Positions 1 to 6,427 of a DNA stretch of 15,661 nucleotides are shown here, in pieces. How positions within the stretch are numbered: the stretch's first letter is position 1; each line of letters begins with the position of its first letter. The stretch is from Chloroflexota bacterium (GTDB taxonomy: Bacteria > Chloroflexota > Limnocylindria > Limnocylindrales > Limnocylindraceae): NCBI GenBank assembly GCA_016463555.1, contig JAEMRB010000002.1, forward strand, positions 8,575 through 24,235. Direction: 5' to 3'. The notes beneath the pieces are model-generated. The model did not search any database. It was not told the DNA's origin and saw only the letters and a program-made list of their open reading frames with translations. The translations under genes and the position numbers were made by a program.

Positions 1-117
1 GGGCTCACTCCCGGCGAACTGCGCCTCATCACCGAATCCGAACGACAGGAGCTCACGCGCGCTCTCGTTGCAGCGCCAAAGAGCAAGGCGCGACCGGTCG
101 CACCCACGAGCAGATAG
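1..117 (+). CDS. C-terminal fragment of an RsuA/RluB-family 23S/16S rRNA pseudouridine synthase (partial)
   Basis: Frame 1 is open from the window edge to a TAG at 115-117 and gives 38 residues beginning GLTPGELRLITESERQEL. Enzymes of the RsuA/RluB family commonly end with a motif like 'L-x-P-G-E-x-R-x-L-T-x-x-E', after which a short basic tail follows, as here (KSKARPVAPTSR). The catalytic domain lies outside the window, so the identification rests on this tail and on context. An rluB-type gene directly upstream of cmk is a common bacterial arrangement. Its stop codon overlaps the GTG start of cmk by one base (TAGTG), which implies co-transcription and translational coupling. The specific rRNA target cannot be judged from this fragment. 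Confidence 0.6.
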   Translation, partial: GLTPGELRLITESERQELTRALVAAPKSKARPVAPTSR

Positions 118-818
118 TGCGCATCGCCATTGACGGCCCAGCCTCAAGTGGGAAGAGCAGTGTCGGTCGGCTCGTAGCGGAAGCGCTCGGCATTGGATTT
201 CTTGATACGGGTCTGCTCTATCGAGCAATTACCCGACGCGCCATTGATCTCGGCTGGTTCACGGCTCCCATCACGGCGGCTGATGTGGCTGGCGCCATCT
301 ACGAGCAGGTGCGTCGCGACCTCACAGAGTTAGCCCGCACCACCGACGTACAGGGGAGCGGGTTAAGTTTCACCATGGTTGTTGGCGACGTGACCCTTGC
401 AGACTCTCAGCTTGAAGCGGCAGACGTTGAGCTCTACGTACCTGCGGTCGCATCGATCGCGAGCGTAAGAGATGCCCTTCGTGCAGTGCAGCGAAACGTT
501 GCGAGTCGTGGCGGGTCAGTCCTTGTAGGTCGTGACATCGGCACGGTGGTGCTCCCCGACGCAGAGTGCAAGATTTTCCTCGATGCGACCGCGGAGGAAC
601 GGGCAAGGCGACGTGCCCTGCAGCGCGGCTTTGCGGTTGGCTCGTCGGAGCACCAGGCGATCCTCACCAGCCTGATTGCGCGCGACGCCGAGGATCGGGC
701 TCGCCCCGTCGCCCCACTGGTTGCGGCGGCGGATGCCATCACCATTCACACCGATCAGATGGCGCTTGCCGATGTGGTGCAGCGGGTCATGGCTGAGGCA
801 CGCAAGGTCGCGCGATGA
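117..818 (+). CDS. cmk: Cytidylate (CMP/dCMP) kinase
   Basis: This cytoplasmic enzyme phosphorylates CMP and dCMP with ATP, feeding CTP/dCTP synthesis. The 233-residue length is usual for the family. Visible motifs are the P-loop GPASSGKSS (about residues 7-15), the nucleotide-binding DTGLLYRA (family consensus DTGAMYRA, so two positions differ), the VRDALRAVQRNVA helix, the GRDIGTVVLPDAECKIFLDA core (about 140-159), the arginine-rich lid ERARRR, and the RDAEDRARPVAPLVAAADA block near the C-terminus. The start is a GTG that overlaps the stop of the upstream pseudouridine synthase, and an earlier start is not needed because the P-loop begins at residue 7. The stop overlaps plsC (ATGA). The cmk-plsC-ispH-der order seen here is a recurrent housekeeping cluster in bacteria. 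Confidence 0.95.
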   Translation: MRIAIDGPASSGKSSVGRLVAEALGIGFLDTGLLYRAITRRAIDLGWFTAPITAADVAGAIYEQVRRDLTELARTTDVQGSGLSFTMVVGDVTLADSQLEAADVELYVPAVASIASVRDALRAVQRNVASRGGSVLVGRDIGTVVLPDAECKIFLDATAEERARRRALQRGFAVGSSEHQAILTSLIARDAEDRARPVAPLVAAADAITIHTDQMALADVVQRVMAEARKVAR

Positions 819-1465
819 CGAGTGAGCGCATCCCGCTCGGCATGCGCCTATCGGAGCGATTTGGCCGGTGGGCGATTCAGCGTCTGGCTGGCGAGATTGT
901 GGTGAGCGGCCTCGAGCGAATCCCCGCGACAGGGGCGGTGTTGCTCACCTCAAATCACATCTCGTGGGTTGATCCAGTCCTACTCGCCTGCTGGCTCACC
1001 CCCGCGACCGGTCGCCCGATGACCTGGATGGGGAAGGCGGAGGCGATGCGCTGGCCGCTGGTCGGCTGGTTCCTGCGGGTGAACGGTGTCTTTGGGGTTC
1101 GACGCGGTGCCGCCGACCTTGAGGCGTTCCGGTTGGCCGAACGCATCCTCAGCGAAGGGCGGATCCTCGGCATCTATCCGGAGGGGACACGCTCGCCCGA
1201 CGGCATCCTGCGCCCGTTTCGTGATGGGGCGGCGCTCCTCGCACTACGGAGCGGCGTCCCCGTACTGCCAGTTGCGGTCACGGGCACGGACGGCCTCTGG
1301 CGGAAGGGCTCCCTGATCCCACGTCGCGTCCCCCGCGTCACCCTGACCATTGGGGAGCCTGTGGAGATTCCTCGTGCGGAAGGGTCACGACCCGAGCTCG
1401 CCGCGGTGAGTGGCGCCATCCATGGTGCCGTCGCAGCCCTCCTTCCTGAGGCGAATCGGCCCTAG
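815..1465 (+). CDS. plsC: 1-acyl-sn-glycerol-3-phosphate acyltransferase (lysophosphatidate acyltransferase)
   Basis: PlsC transfers an acyl chain to lysophosphatidic acid to make phosphatidic acid at the inner face of the membrane. The 216-residue protein shows the acyltransferase motifs in order: SNHISWVDPVLL with the catalytic H-x4-D (about residues 46-57), the FGVRRGAADLEAFRLAE block (motif II) and YPEGTRSPDG (motif III, EGTRS, about residues 125-134), followed by a PVLPVAVTGTDGLW motif IV-like stretch. The ATG overlaps the cmk stop in an ATGA arrangement, so translation is probably coupled. Phosphatidate is made from glycerol-3-phosphate, whose dehydrogenase GpsA is encoded further down the same gene run. 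Acyl-chain specificity cannot be read from the sequence. Confidence 0.92.
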   Translation: MTSERIPLGMRLSERFGRWAIQRLAGEIVVSGLERIPATGAVLLTSNHISWVDPVLLACWLTPATGRPMTWMGKAEAMRWPLVGWFLRVNGVFGVRRGAADLEAFRLAERILSEGRILGIYPEGTRSPDGILRPFRDGAALLALRSGVPVLPVAVTGTDGLWRKGSLIPRRVPRVTLTIGEPVEIPRAEGSRPELAAVSGAIHGAVAALLPEANRP

Positions 1466-1478
1466 GGGCGGGTTGCGC

Positions 1479-1484
1479 GATAAT
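1479..1484 (+). promoter_or_regulatory. Candidate -10 box (GATAAT) six bases ahead of the ispH GTG; possible leaderless start
   Basis: GATAAT matches the TATAAT consensus at five of six positions and is followed by exactly six bases (GCCCAG) before the GTG at 1491. A transcript starting about seven bases after a -10 box would begin at the start codon itself. There is no Shine-Dalgarno sequence at usual spacing and no clear -35 box. This is inference from geometry only. Confidence 0.3.
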
Positions 1485-1490
1485 GCCCAG

Positions 1491-2447
1491 GTGGGAAGTG
1501 TTGAGAACATTGTTATCGCGAAGCGCACCGGCGTCTGCTATGGCGTTCGTGAGGCCATAGATAAGGCCAAGATCGCCAGCGCCTCCGGAAAAGATACCCA
1601 TACCCTCGGGCATGTCGTTCACAACGAGGGGCTGATCGCCGACCTGCGTGCCCGCGGTATTAAGAACGTTGACCACCTCGATGAGGTCGCTTCGGGCACC
1701 GCCGTTGTCATTCGCGCACATGGCGTAACCCCAGAGGTACTCGGACGTGCGGCAGAGCGCGGGCTCGAGGTGATTGACGGCACCTGCACCTGGGTGACGC
1801 AAGAGCACCGCGAACTCGCTCGACTTGTTGAAGAAGGGTACGACATCGTTCTCCTCGGCACACCGAATCACCCAGAGGTCGTCGGCCTCCTCGGGTTCGC
1901 CCCCAACGCCATCCTCGTCGACGAAGAGGAGGACTGGGCCTTCATTCCGCGTCGGAAGCGCATGGCCCTGATCACCCAATCTACCCAGCCACCATGGAAG
2001 TTTGAGCGCCTGGCAGCATTCCTAGTCTCACGATGCCATGAACTCAAGGTGATCAACACGGTCTGCCCCGTCACGATTCGCCGCCAGGAGGACACCATTG
2101 CGGTCGCGCGCGAGGTGCAGCTGATGATCGTCGTCGGCGGCACACGGAGCGCCAATACGAAGGAGCTCACGCGTCTTTGCGAGATCGGTGGCACGCACGC
2201 TGTTCAAATCGAATCTGCGCAGGGGCTCACTGACCCTGACCTGTTTGCGAACATCCACACCGTTGGCATCACCGGCGGAACCAGCACCCCGATTGAGGAT
2301 CTTGAGCGCGTCGCACTCAGGATTGCCGAACTCGGGGGCACCGATCACGTGCGCACAAATGCGGCATCCATCGCCCGCGCAGCCCTGGAGGCTGCCGCCA
2401 CGCCGCAATACCGCACCACCTCAATTACGAACAACACCCCAGCATGA
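1491..2447 (+). CDS. ispH: 4-hydroxy-3-methylbut-2-enyl diphosphate reductase
   Basis: IspH is an iron-sulfur enzyme that converts HMBPP to IPP and DMAPP in the last step of the MEP isoprenoid pathway. Taking the GTG at 1491 gives 318 residues, normal for the family. The three cluster cysteines are C16 (RTGVCYGV), C99 (DGTCTWVTQEH) and C192 (NTVCPVTIRRQE). Substrate-site residues are H44 (GHVVHN), H77 (RAHGV), H127 and E129 (NHPEVVG), the TQST turn, the GGTRSANT S-x-N motif and GGTSTP. Many homologs have Cys-Pro after the second cluster cysteine, but this one has Cys-Thr-Trp. The frame is open back to an ATG at 1410, but that start would lie inside plsC, so the GTG just after plsC was chosen. 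A TTG at 1473 is a less likely alternative. The stop overlaps der (ATGA). Confidence 0.92.
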   Translation: MGSVENIVIAKRTGVCYGVREAIDKAKIASASGKDTHTLGHVVHNEGLIADLRARGIKNVDHLDEVASGTAVVIRAHGVTPEVLGRAAERGLEVIDGTCTWVTQEHRELARLVEEGYDIVLLGTPNHPEVVGLLGFAPNAILVDEEEDWAFIPRRKRMALITQSTQPPWKFERLAAFLVSRCHELKVINTVCPVTIRRQEDTIAVAREVQLMIVVGGTRSANTKELTRLCEIGGTHAVQIESAQGLTDPDLFANIHTVGITGGTSTPIEDLERVALRIAELGGTDHVRTNAASIARAALEAAATPQYRTTSITNNTPA

Positions 2448-3901
2448 GTGAGGAAGATCTCGAGGCAGAGGTCGAAGTCGAGTCGTTGCCGCGTCGTCTG
2501 CCACTTGTCGCACTGGTTGGTCGCCCGAACGTAGGAAAGAGCACCCTCTTCAATCGCTTTGTTGGTGAGCGCCGTGCGGTCGTTGAGGATCGCGCCGGTA
2601 CCACCCGCGATCGACTCATCGGCATCGTTGAATGGAATGGGATGCGCTTTCGTGTGGTGGACACGGGTGGTATGCAGCCCGCCGTCGGTGATCCGATTGA
2701 GATTGGGGTGCAAGACCAGGCGCGCATCGCCGTGGATGCTGCCGACCTGATTCTGCTGCTCGTCGATGCAGCGACTGGTCCGAACCCTGGCGACGCCGAA
2801 GTGGCGCAGCTGCTGCGTCGCAGCGGTAAGCCGATCATCCTTGTGGCGAACAAGGCGGACAATATTGAGCGCGATCGCGCCGCCCAGGAGTTCTCAATCC
2901 TCGGGTTCGATCGCCTCCATACGGTCAGCGCGCAGCATGGGATCGGTTCGGGTGATCTTCTTGACGTGATCGTTGAGCGACTTGAAGCGCTCCCAGAAGA
3001 TGCGGGAACCCCCTATATCGAGGGTGAAGTGACCGTCGCGATCGTGGGGCGTCCGAACGTCGGCAAGTCGAGCCTCCTCAACAAACTCATCGGTAGTGAG
3101 CGCACGGTAGTGAGCGAGGTTGCCGGCACAACGCGCGACGCCATTGACGAGACGCTGCTGCACGCAGGGCGTCAGATCACCCTCGTCGACACCGCCGGCA
3201 TCCGCAAGCGTGGCAAGGTGGCCTCTGGCCCGTCAGCAGACAAGTGGGCAACGGTCCGCTCTGTACGCGCGCTCGACCGCGCCGACGTCGCGCTGCTCCT
3301 CATCGACGCATCGACCGGCCTCCAGGCGCAAGATCTACACATTGCAGGCTCAGTGATCGACGCCGGGAAGGGCCTCGTGCTGGTGTTGAACAAGTGGGAC
3401 TTGATCGAGAAGGACGGCTTCACCTTTGACGAGATCGAGGGGAAGCTTCGTCGCCAGGCACCATTCCTTGATTTCGCTCCGCTCGTCTCCATCTCAGCGG
3501 TGACTGGGTTGCGAGCGACGAAGGTGCTCGACGCAGCGGTTGCCGCCGCCGATGCCCGGAATTTGCGCATCCCGACCGGGGTGCTGAACCGCCTGATCGC
3601 TGAGGCGGTGGCCCGCCAGGAGCCAGCCCATAGCGGCAGCAAACGCCCAAAGATCCTCTATGCGGCTCAGGCCTCGACACCGCCCCCGACCTTCGTGGTC
3701 TTCGCACGAAATGCCGCTCAGGTGCACTTCACCTGGCAACGCTTCCTGGAGAATCAGATCCGCGAGAAGTACCCCCTGATGGGGACGCCAATCCGTATCG
3801 TCGTCCGTGAGCGGGAGGCCGAAGAGGGGCGAGAGCGTGGCCGCTCCTCGCGCTCAACCAAGCGGGCACCTGCAAAGGCGAAGCCAGCCTCACGCGCATG
3901 A
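2444..3901 (+). CDS. der: Ribosome-assembly GTPase Der (EngA)
   Basis: Der is a tandem-domain GTPase that binds the 50S subunit during its maturation. The 485-residue protein has two complete GTPase domains. The first has GRPNVGKST (residues 26-34), DTGGM and NKADN. The second has GRPNVGKSS (about 201-209), DTAGIRKRGKV and NKWDLIEKDG. A KH-like RNA-binding domain follows (about 370-460), including the typical PPPTFVVFARN and the F-L-E-N-Q-I-R-E motif. There is an acidic N-terminal extension of about 15 residues before the first domain and a basic, low-complexity C-terminal tail rich in R, K, S and A, a region that varies among Der proteins. The start overlaps the ispH stop and the stop overlaps the gpsA start, both as ATGA, so the three genes are probably translated in a coupled way. 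Confidence 0.97.
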   Translation: MSEEDLEAEVEVESLPRRLPLVALVGRPNVGKSTLFNRFVGERRAVVEDRAGTTRDRLIGIVEWNGMRFRVVDTGGMQPAVGDPIEIGVQDQARIAVDAADLILLLVDAATGPNPGDAEVAQLLRRSGKPIILVANKADNIERDRAAQEFSILGFDRLHTVSAQHGIGSGDLLDVIVERLEALPEDAGTPYIEGEVTVAIVGRPNVGKSSLLNKLIGSERTVVSEVAGTTRDAIDETLLHAGRQITLVDTAGIRKRGKVASGPSADKWATVRSVRALDRADVALLLIDASTGLQAQDLHIAGSVIDAGKGLVLVLNKWDLIEKDGFTFDEIEGKLRRQAPFLDFAPLVSISAVTGLRATKVLDAAVAAADARNLRIPTGVLNRLIAEAVARQEPAHSGSKRPKILYAAQASTPPPTFVVFARNAAQVHFTWQRFLENQIREKYPLMGTPIRIVVREREAEEGRERGRSSRSTKRAPAKAKPASRA

Positions 3902-4914
3902 GCACCATCCGCATTCTCGGCGCTGGAGCATGGGGGACCGCCCTTGCGCTCCTCTGGAGCCAGGAGCAGGGTGAGGGTCGGCCAGCCCCCGCCATTGAAC
4001 TACTCGCACGAACCACTGATGAAGCGGCGCTCCTGCGCAGCGCGCGCGTCAACGCACGACGCCTCCCTGGAGTTGCGTTGCCAGCCTCGATCAACATCTT
4101 CAGCGCCACCGATGCGCTTGCCACGTTGAGTGCCGAAGACACCTTCGTGGTCACCATCCCTTCCACGGAGCTCGATCCAGAGACAAGCCAGCGAATTGTG
4201 GAGGCTGCCGGAAGCGCACCCACGGTGATCGCTTCGAAAGGACTGTCACTGAACGGTGCTCGGCCCTCAGAGCTGCTGATCGCTGCGGGTGCGGACTCGG
4301 AGCGCCTCGCCGTCTTGTCTGGCCCCAACCTCGCCAGCGAGATCGCTTTTGGGAGGCCCGCTGCGGCCGTACTTGCTGGGCCAACCCATATTGTGGAGTC
4401 ACTGCGCACACGGCTGGTTCGACCGACCCTGCGTCTCTACCTGACAGACGACGTAGTTGGTGTTGAGATCAGCGGGGCACTAAAGAACGTCATCGCCATC
4501 GCTGTGAGTGCTGTCCGTGCGCTGGGGTATGGCGAGAACGCCGCAGCGGCGCTCCTTTCGCGCGGCGTTGCCGAGATGGCACGCCTGGCTGAAGCGTGCG
4601 GCGGTCGCACCGAGACCGCCTGTGGACTCGCAGGTGTTGGTGACCTCGTTGTCACCTCATCAAACACCGGTTCGCGCAATGCAAAGCTCGGCGCGCTCCT
4701 CGCGAGCGGCATGAGCGTGCAGGCTGCGGTCGACAAGATTGGCGCAACGGTGGAGGGGATCGGCACTGCGCACGGTGCCCTGCAGCTTGCAGCGACGCAC
4801 AAGCTAGAGATGCCGATTACGGCAGCGGTTGTTGCGGCGATCAGCGGAGGGACGACCATAGAGGTGATCGCACGCGCGCTGCTCGGTCGCTCTCCAGCGG
4901 GGGAGTGGCGCTAG
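3898..4914 (+). CDS. gpsA: NAD(P)+-dependent glycerol-3-phosphate dehydrogenase
   Basis: GpsA reduces dihydroxyacetone phosphate to sn-glycerol-3-phosphate, the backbone for phospholipids. The 338-residue length is typical. The N-terminal Rossmann motif GAGAWGTALA spans residues 8-17. An ASKGL loop, SGPNLASEIAFGRPAAAVLAG, the catalytic-lysine motif ISGALKNVIAIA (K196), GLAGVGDLVVTSSNTGSRN and a GIGTAHGALQLA segment follow in the expected order. In many bacteria plsY lies between der and gpsA. Here the two genes abut directly (ATGA), with plsC three genes upstream. GpsA and PlsC act at the start and near the end of phosphatidate synthesis, so the operon combines lipid, isoprenoid and ribosome-assembly functions. 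The gene ends 34 bases before tRNA-Pro. Confidence 0.95.
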   Translation: MSTIRILGAGAWGTALALLWSQEQGEGRPAPAIELLARTTDEAALLRSARVNARRLPGVALPASINIFSATDALATLSAEDTFVVTIPSTELDPETSQRIVEAAGSAPTVIASKGLSLNGARPSELLIAAGADSERLAVLSGPNLASEIAFGRPAAAVLAGPTHIVESLRTRLVRPTLRLYLTDDVVGVEISGALKNVIAIAVSAVRALGYGENAAAALLSRGVAEMARLAEACGGRTETACGLAGVGDLVVTSSNTGSRNAKLGALLASGMSVQAAVDKIGATVEGIGTAHGALQLAATHKLEMPITAAVVAAISGGTTIEVIARALLGRSPAGEWR

Positions 4915-4922
4915 GCTCCTGA

Positions 4923-4928
4923 TAGACT
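4923..4928 (+). promoter_or_regulatory. Candidate -10 box (TAGACT) for tRNA-Pro
   Basis: TAGACT fits a TAnnnT -10 box and lies about 20 bases before the mature tRNA-Pro 5' end, just after the gpsA stop. The same hexamer occurs upstream of nrdR. No convincing -35 box is visible, and read-through from gpsA is an alternative source of the tRNA transcript. Confidence 0.3.
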
Positions 4929-4948
4929 GCCAAAACTTTAGACCCACT

Positions 4949-5025
4949 CGGGGCGTAGCGCAGCTTGGTAGCGCGCTTGCATGGGGTGCAAGAGGTCGCT
5001 GGTTCGAATCCAGTCGCCCCGACCA
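4949..5025 (+). tRNA. tRNA-Pro (anticodon GGG)
   Basis: A full cloverleaf can be drawn. The acceptor stem CGGGGCG (4949-4955) pairs with CGCCCCG (5015-5021). The D arm is GCGC/GCGC around AGCTTGGTA. The anticodon stem CTTGC/GCAAG encloses loop ATGGGGT with anticodon GGG at 4983-4985. The T arm is GCTGG/CCAGT around TTCGAAT. A discriminator A and an encoded CCA (5023-5025) finish the 77-nt gene. GGG reads CCC proline codons, and perhaps CCU by wobble. Confidence 0.96.
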
Positions 5026-5041
5026 CATTTGTGAGCAATAG

Positions 5042-5071
5042 AAAAGGCCCGGGGTTTCCCCCGGGCCTTTT
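5042..5071. terminator. Strong, probably bidirectional intrinsic terminator between tRNA-Pro and the rhodopsin gene
   Basis: A perfect 13-bp stem (AAAAGGCCCGGGG, 5042-5054, pairing with 5059-5071) closes a four-base loop TTTC. The stem base is A-rich on the left and T-rich on the right, so each strand ends the hairpin in a run of T. It can therefore stop the + strand tRNA-Pro transcript and the - strand rhodopsin transcript that converges on it. Confidence 0.85.
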
Positions 5072-5084
5072 CCTGTATCCGAAC

Positions 5085-5102
5085 CCGACGGTTTCCCGTC
5101 GG
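5085..5102 (-). terminator. Small hairpin just downstream of the rhodopsin stop codon
   Basis: CCGACGG (5085-5091) pairs perfectly with CCGTCGG (5096-5102) around a TTTC loop. It lies seven bases past the rhodopsin stop and has no T tract. It may be an mRNA 3'-end stabiliser acting together with the stronger hairpin at 5042-5071. Confidence 0.45.
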
Positions 5103-5109
5103 AAGGGGA

Positions 5110-5856
5110 TTACTTCGAAGAACCGTTCTTCAGGGTTGCGATCTTCCAAATGAGGAGACCGTAGCCCGGCTTGGCCAGGATGTCTGCAACCGTGTATCCG
5201 ATCTGCTTCAGCACGAGGCCGTCCTGGGCCGTAAGGCCAAGGTTGCCAGCGATTGCTGGGAGCAGATAGGCGATTGGGTAGACGCCCCACGTCGCAATAA
5301 GCACGACGCGAAGGATCTTGAAGATCCCCTGGATGTCCTTGCTCTGCTTCTTGATCGAGGCATCGATGCCACCGAACAGGTCGCGGAGGATCAGGACGAA
5401 GAAGACTGAGCTGATCGCGCCCCAGATGGTGCGCGGCGAGGCCAAGTCAACCGACGTGATGTTCGTCATCTCGCCGACGTAGCCCGTTGCGATCATCAAG
5501 AACGCATAGACAACGTTTCGCTTGATGAGCGTGCTCTCAAGCTTCTTGTCGAGCTTGAGTACGAGCACGAGCTCAGCAACGAGGAGTGGCACCGTCAGGA
5601 GCCAGTCCACGTATCGATACGCCTCGTTGAACGGAACTGCCCCGCCCGAGGTGCCGAAGGCAACCCACGAGTCGAAGATTCGGACGTAGTGGTAGAACGC
5701 GATCAGCACAACTACGGCTGAGAGCGTTACCGCCATCCGGTTCCCCTCCTTCAGACTCCCGCGTACGGAGACGAAGAAGAAGAAGCTTGCGCCCATCGCC
5801 GCAATGGCGAGGGACATGAAGTTGTAGACCAACTGATAGGCATCTGCTGCGCTCAT
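5110..5856 (-). CDS. Proton-pumping microbial rhodopsin, xanthorhodopsin/actinorhodopsin-like
   Basis: This seven-helix retinal protein is predicted to pump protons outward in light. The 248-residue sequence has AFYHY in helix B (H56, the proteorhodopsin His75 equivalent) and RYVDWLLTVPLLVAE in helix C, with R81, counter-ion D84, T88 and proton donor E95 (the DTE triad). Leu92 is at the green-tuning position. WGVYPIAYLLP marks helix F, and helix G carries D225 and the retinal Schiff-base K229 (ADILAKPGYG). By hand alignment G146 (I-W-G-A-I-S, helix E) falls at proteorhodopsin Phe152, where carotenoid-antenna rhodopsins have glycine. The ATG at 5856 was chosen because GGAGG lies seven bases upstream and the resulting N-terminus (MSAADAYQ) leads straight into helix A. 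The frame stays open 33 codons further up, across the operator repeats. It is monocistronic, divergent from the carotenoid operon, and ends at two hairpins. Confidence 0.96.
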   Translation of the reverse strand: MSAADAYQLVYNFMSLAIAAMGASFFFFVSVRGSLKEGNRMAVTLSAVVVLIAFYHYVRIFDSWVAFGTSGGAVPFNEAYRYVDWLLTVPLLVAELVLVLKLDKKLESTLIKRNVVYAFLMIATGYVGEMTNITSVDLASPRTIWGAISSVFFVLILRDLFGGIDASIKKQSKDIQGIFKILRVVLIATWGVYPIAYLLPAIAGNLGLTAQDGLVLKQIGYTVADILAKPGYGLLIWKIATLKNGSSK

Positions 5857-5863
5857 CAATGGA

Positions 5864-5868
5864 CCTCC
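5864..5868 (-). promoter_or_regulatory. Ribosome binding site that fixes the rhodopsin start
   Basis: Reading the - strand, AAAGGGAGGTCC precedes the ATG at 5856, with the GGAGG core seven bases away. This strong site rules out the longer in-frame start at 5955 and suggests high expression. Most overlapping genes in the window lack such a clear site. Confidence 0.8.
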
Positions 5869-5907
5869 CTTTATGCTTCTGCGACCTCTTTGGATCGCTG
5901 TGGGTAA

Positions 5908-5940
5908 GTATCGCAAATTTTCGGCGTCATGTTGCGATAC
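5908..5940. repeat. 9-bp perfect inverted repeat GTATCGCAA-N15-TTGCGATAC
   Basis: GTATCGCAA at 5908-5916 is the exact reverse complement of TTGCGATAC at 5932-5940, with 15 bases between. The arms are 24 bp apart start to start. TCGCAA occurs again at 5950-5955, so the TTGCGA half-site occurs three times within 45 bp. It could be a dimer operator or a loop-forming pair. Confidence 0.6.
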
Positions 5941-5956
5941 CGCAATATTTCGCAAC

Positions 5957-5976
5957 TGTTACAGTATTCTGTAACA
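5957..5976. promoter_or_regulatory. 20-bp perfect palindrome TGTTACAG-TATT-CTGTAACA, candidate operator
   Basis: Two 8-bp arms are exact reverse complements around a four-base TATT centre. The palindrome lies near the middle of the divergent region. Size and symmetry fit the binding site of a dimeric repressor or activator. No T tract follows, so a terminator is unlikely. The regulator is not encoded in this window. Confidence 0.6.
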
Positions 5977-6037
5977 AATGCGGCTCTCCACAGGCTCGTG
6001 AGAGGCGCTAGGCTGCGGGAGAGGGAAAGGGGGAGCC

Positions 6038-6427
6038 ATGCCAGCAATAACAGAGCTCACGCGCATCGAGCCGGTCCACCTGGCGCGCCTCGAGGCGCAG
6101 GGGATCTTCACCACCGGCCTCCTGCTCGAGCGTACGGAGACCCCAACCCGCCGCCAAACCCTCGCAGATCAGACCGACGCGTCGACCGCCGACGTTGCCG
6201 AGTGGCGCGATGAGGCCCTCCTGCTCAATCTCGCCTTCCTGGGGCCTGCTGAGCACGAGCTCCTGGCCCAGGCGGGATATGGCGGCGTCGAAACCCTTGC
6301 CGCAGCCCCGTGGGAGCAGTTCCAGGCTGTCGTGATGACGACGGCAGAGACGTTTGGCCTCCCACTCCCTGACCCGCTCTCCCTCCGCTCGTGGTGGGAG
6401 CAGGGGCAGGTCCTCGCCGACGCGTGA
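6038..6427 (+). CDS. DUF4332 domain protein (helix-hairpin-helix-like)
   Basis: This 129-residue soluble protein matches the general pattern of DUF4332. The N-terminal repeat (I-E-P-V-H-L-A-R-L-E-A-Q-G-I-F-T-T-G-L-L-style, about residues 9-29) leads to RRQTLADQT. A second repeat follows (LAFLGPAEHELLAQAGYGGVE, about 69-89), with leucine-rich hairpins like those of HhH folds. The biochemical role of the family is not established, and a nucleic-acid or protein scaffold role is only inferred from the fold. There is no signal peptide or membrane segment. The ATG has a good purine-rich ribosome site (AAAGGGGGAG). Its stop overlaps the GTG start of the DUF1461 gene (GTGA), and it is the first gene of the operon running into the lycopene cyclase fusion. 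Confidence 0.8.
   Translation: MPAITELTRIEPVHLARLEAQGIFTTGLLLERTETPTRRQTLADQTDASTADVAEWRDEALLLNLAFLGPAEHELLAQAGYGGVETLAAAPWEQFQAVVMTTAETFGLPLPDPLSLRSWWEQGQVLADA

Larger units (their letters stand above)
5857..6037. promoter_or_regulatory. Divergent regulatory region between rhodopsin and the DUF4332/carotenoid operon
   Basis: These 181 bases separate the two divergent start codons and are visibly more AT-rich than the flanks between about 5905 and 5980. They hold a perfect 20-bp palindrome (5957-5976), a 9-bp inverted repeat (5908-5916/5932-5940) and a third TCGCAA half-site (5950-5955). On the - strand, TTGCGG and GAAAAT with a 17-base spacer are a weak candidate rhodopsin promoter overlapping these repeats. 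A purine-rich Shine-Dalgarno (AAAGGGGGAG) precedes the DUF4332 ATG. The placement suggests that one or more regulators control both directions. Confidence 0.6.

Noticed and set aside
1410..1490. Longer start for ispH at 1410
   Set aside because: It lies inside plsC, and the known IspH N-terminus begins just before the RTGVCYGV motif. The GTG at 1491 leaves a normal length.
1338..1979. 213-codon open frame on the - strand across plsC/ispH
   Set aside because: It is antisense to well-identified genes, has no recognisable domain, and is a codon-bias shadow of ispH.
5917..5945. Clear sigma-70 promoter for rhodopsin with TTGCGG and GAAAAT
   Set aside because: The hexamers match consensus only partly, so I mention it inside the regulatory-region entry and do not claim it as a feature.
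5857..5955. N-terminal extension of the rhodopsin reading frame up to an ATG at 5955
   Set aside because: It covers the inverted repeats and lies upstream of a strong GGAGG ribosome site placed correctly for the ATG at 5856. The 33 extra residues look like neither a signal peptide nor a helix.
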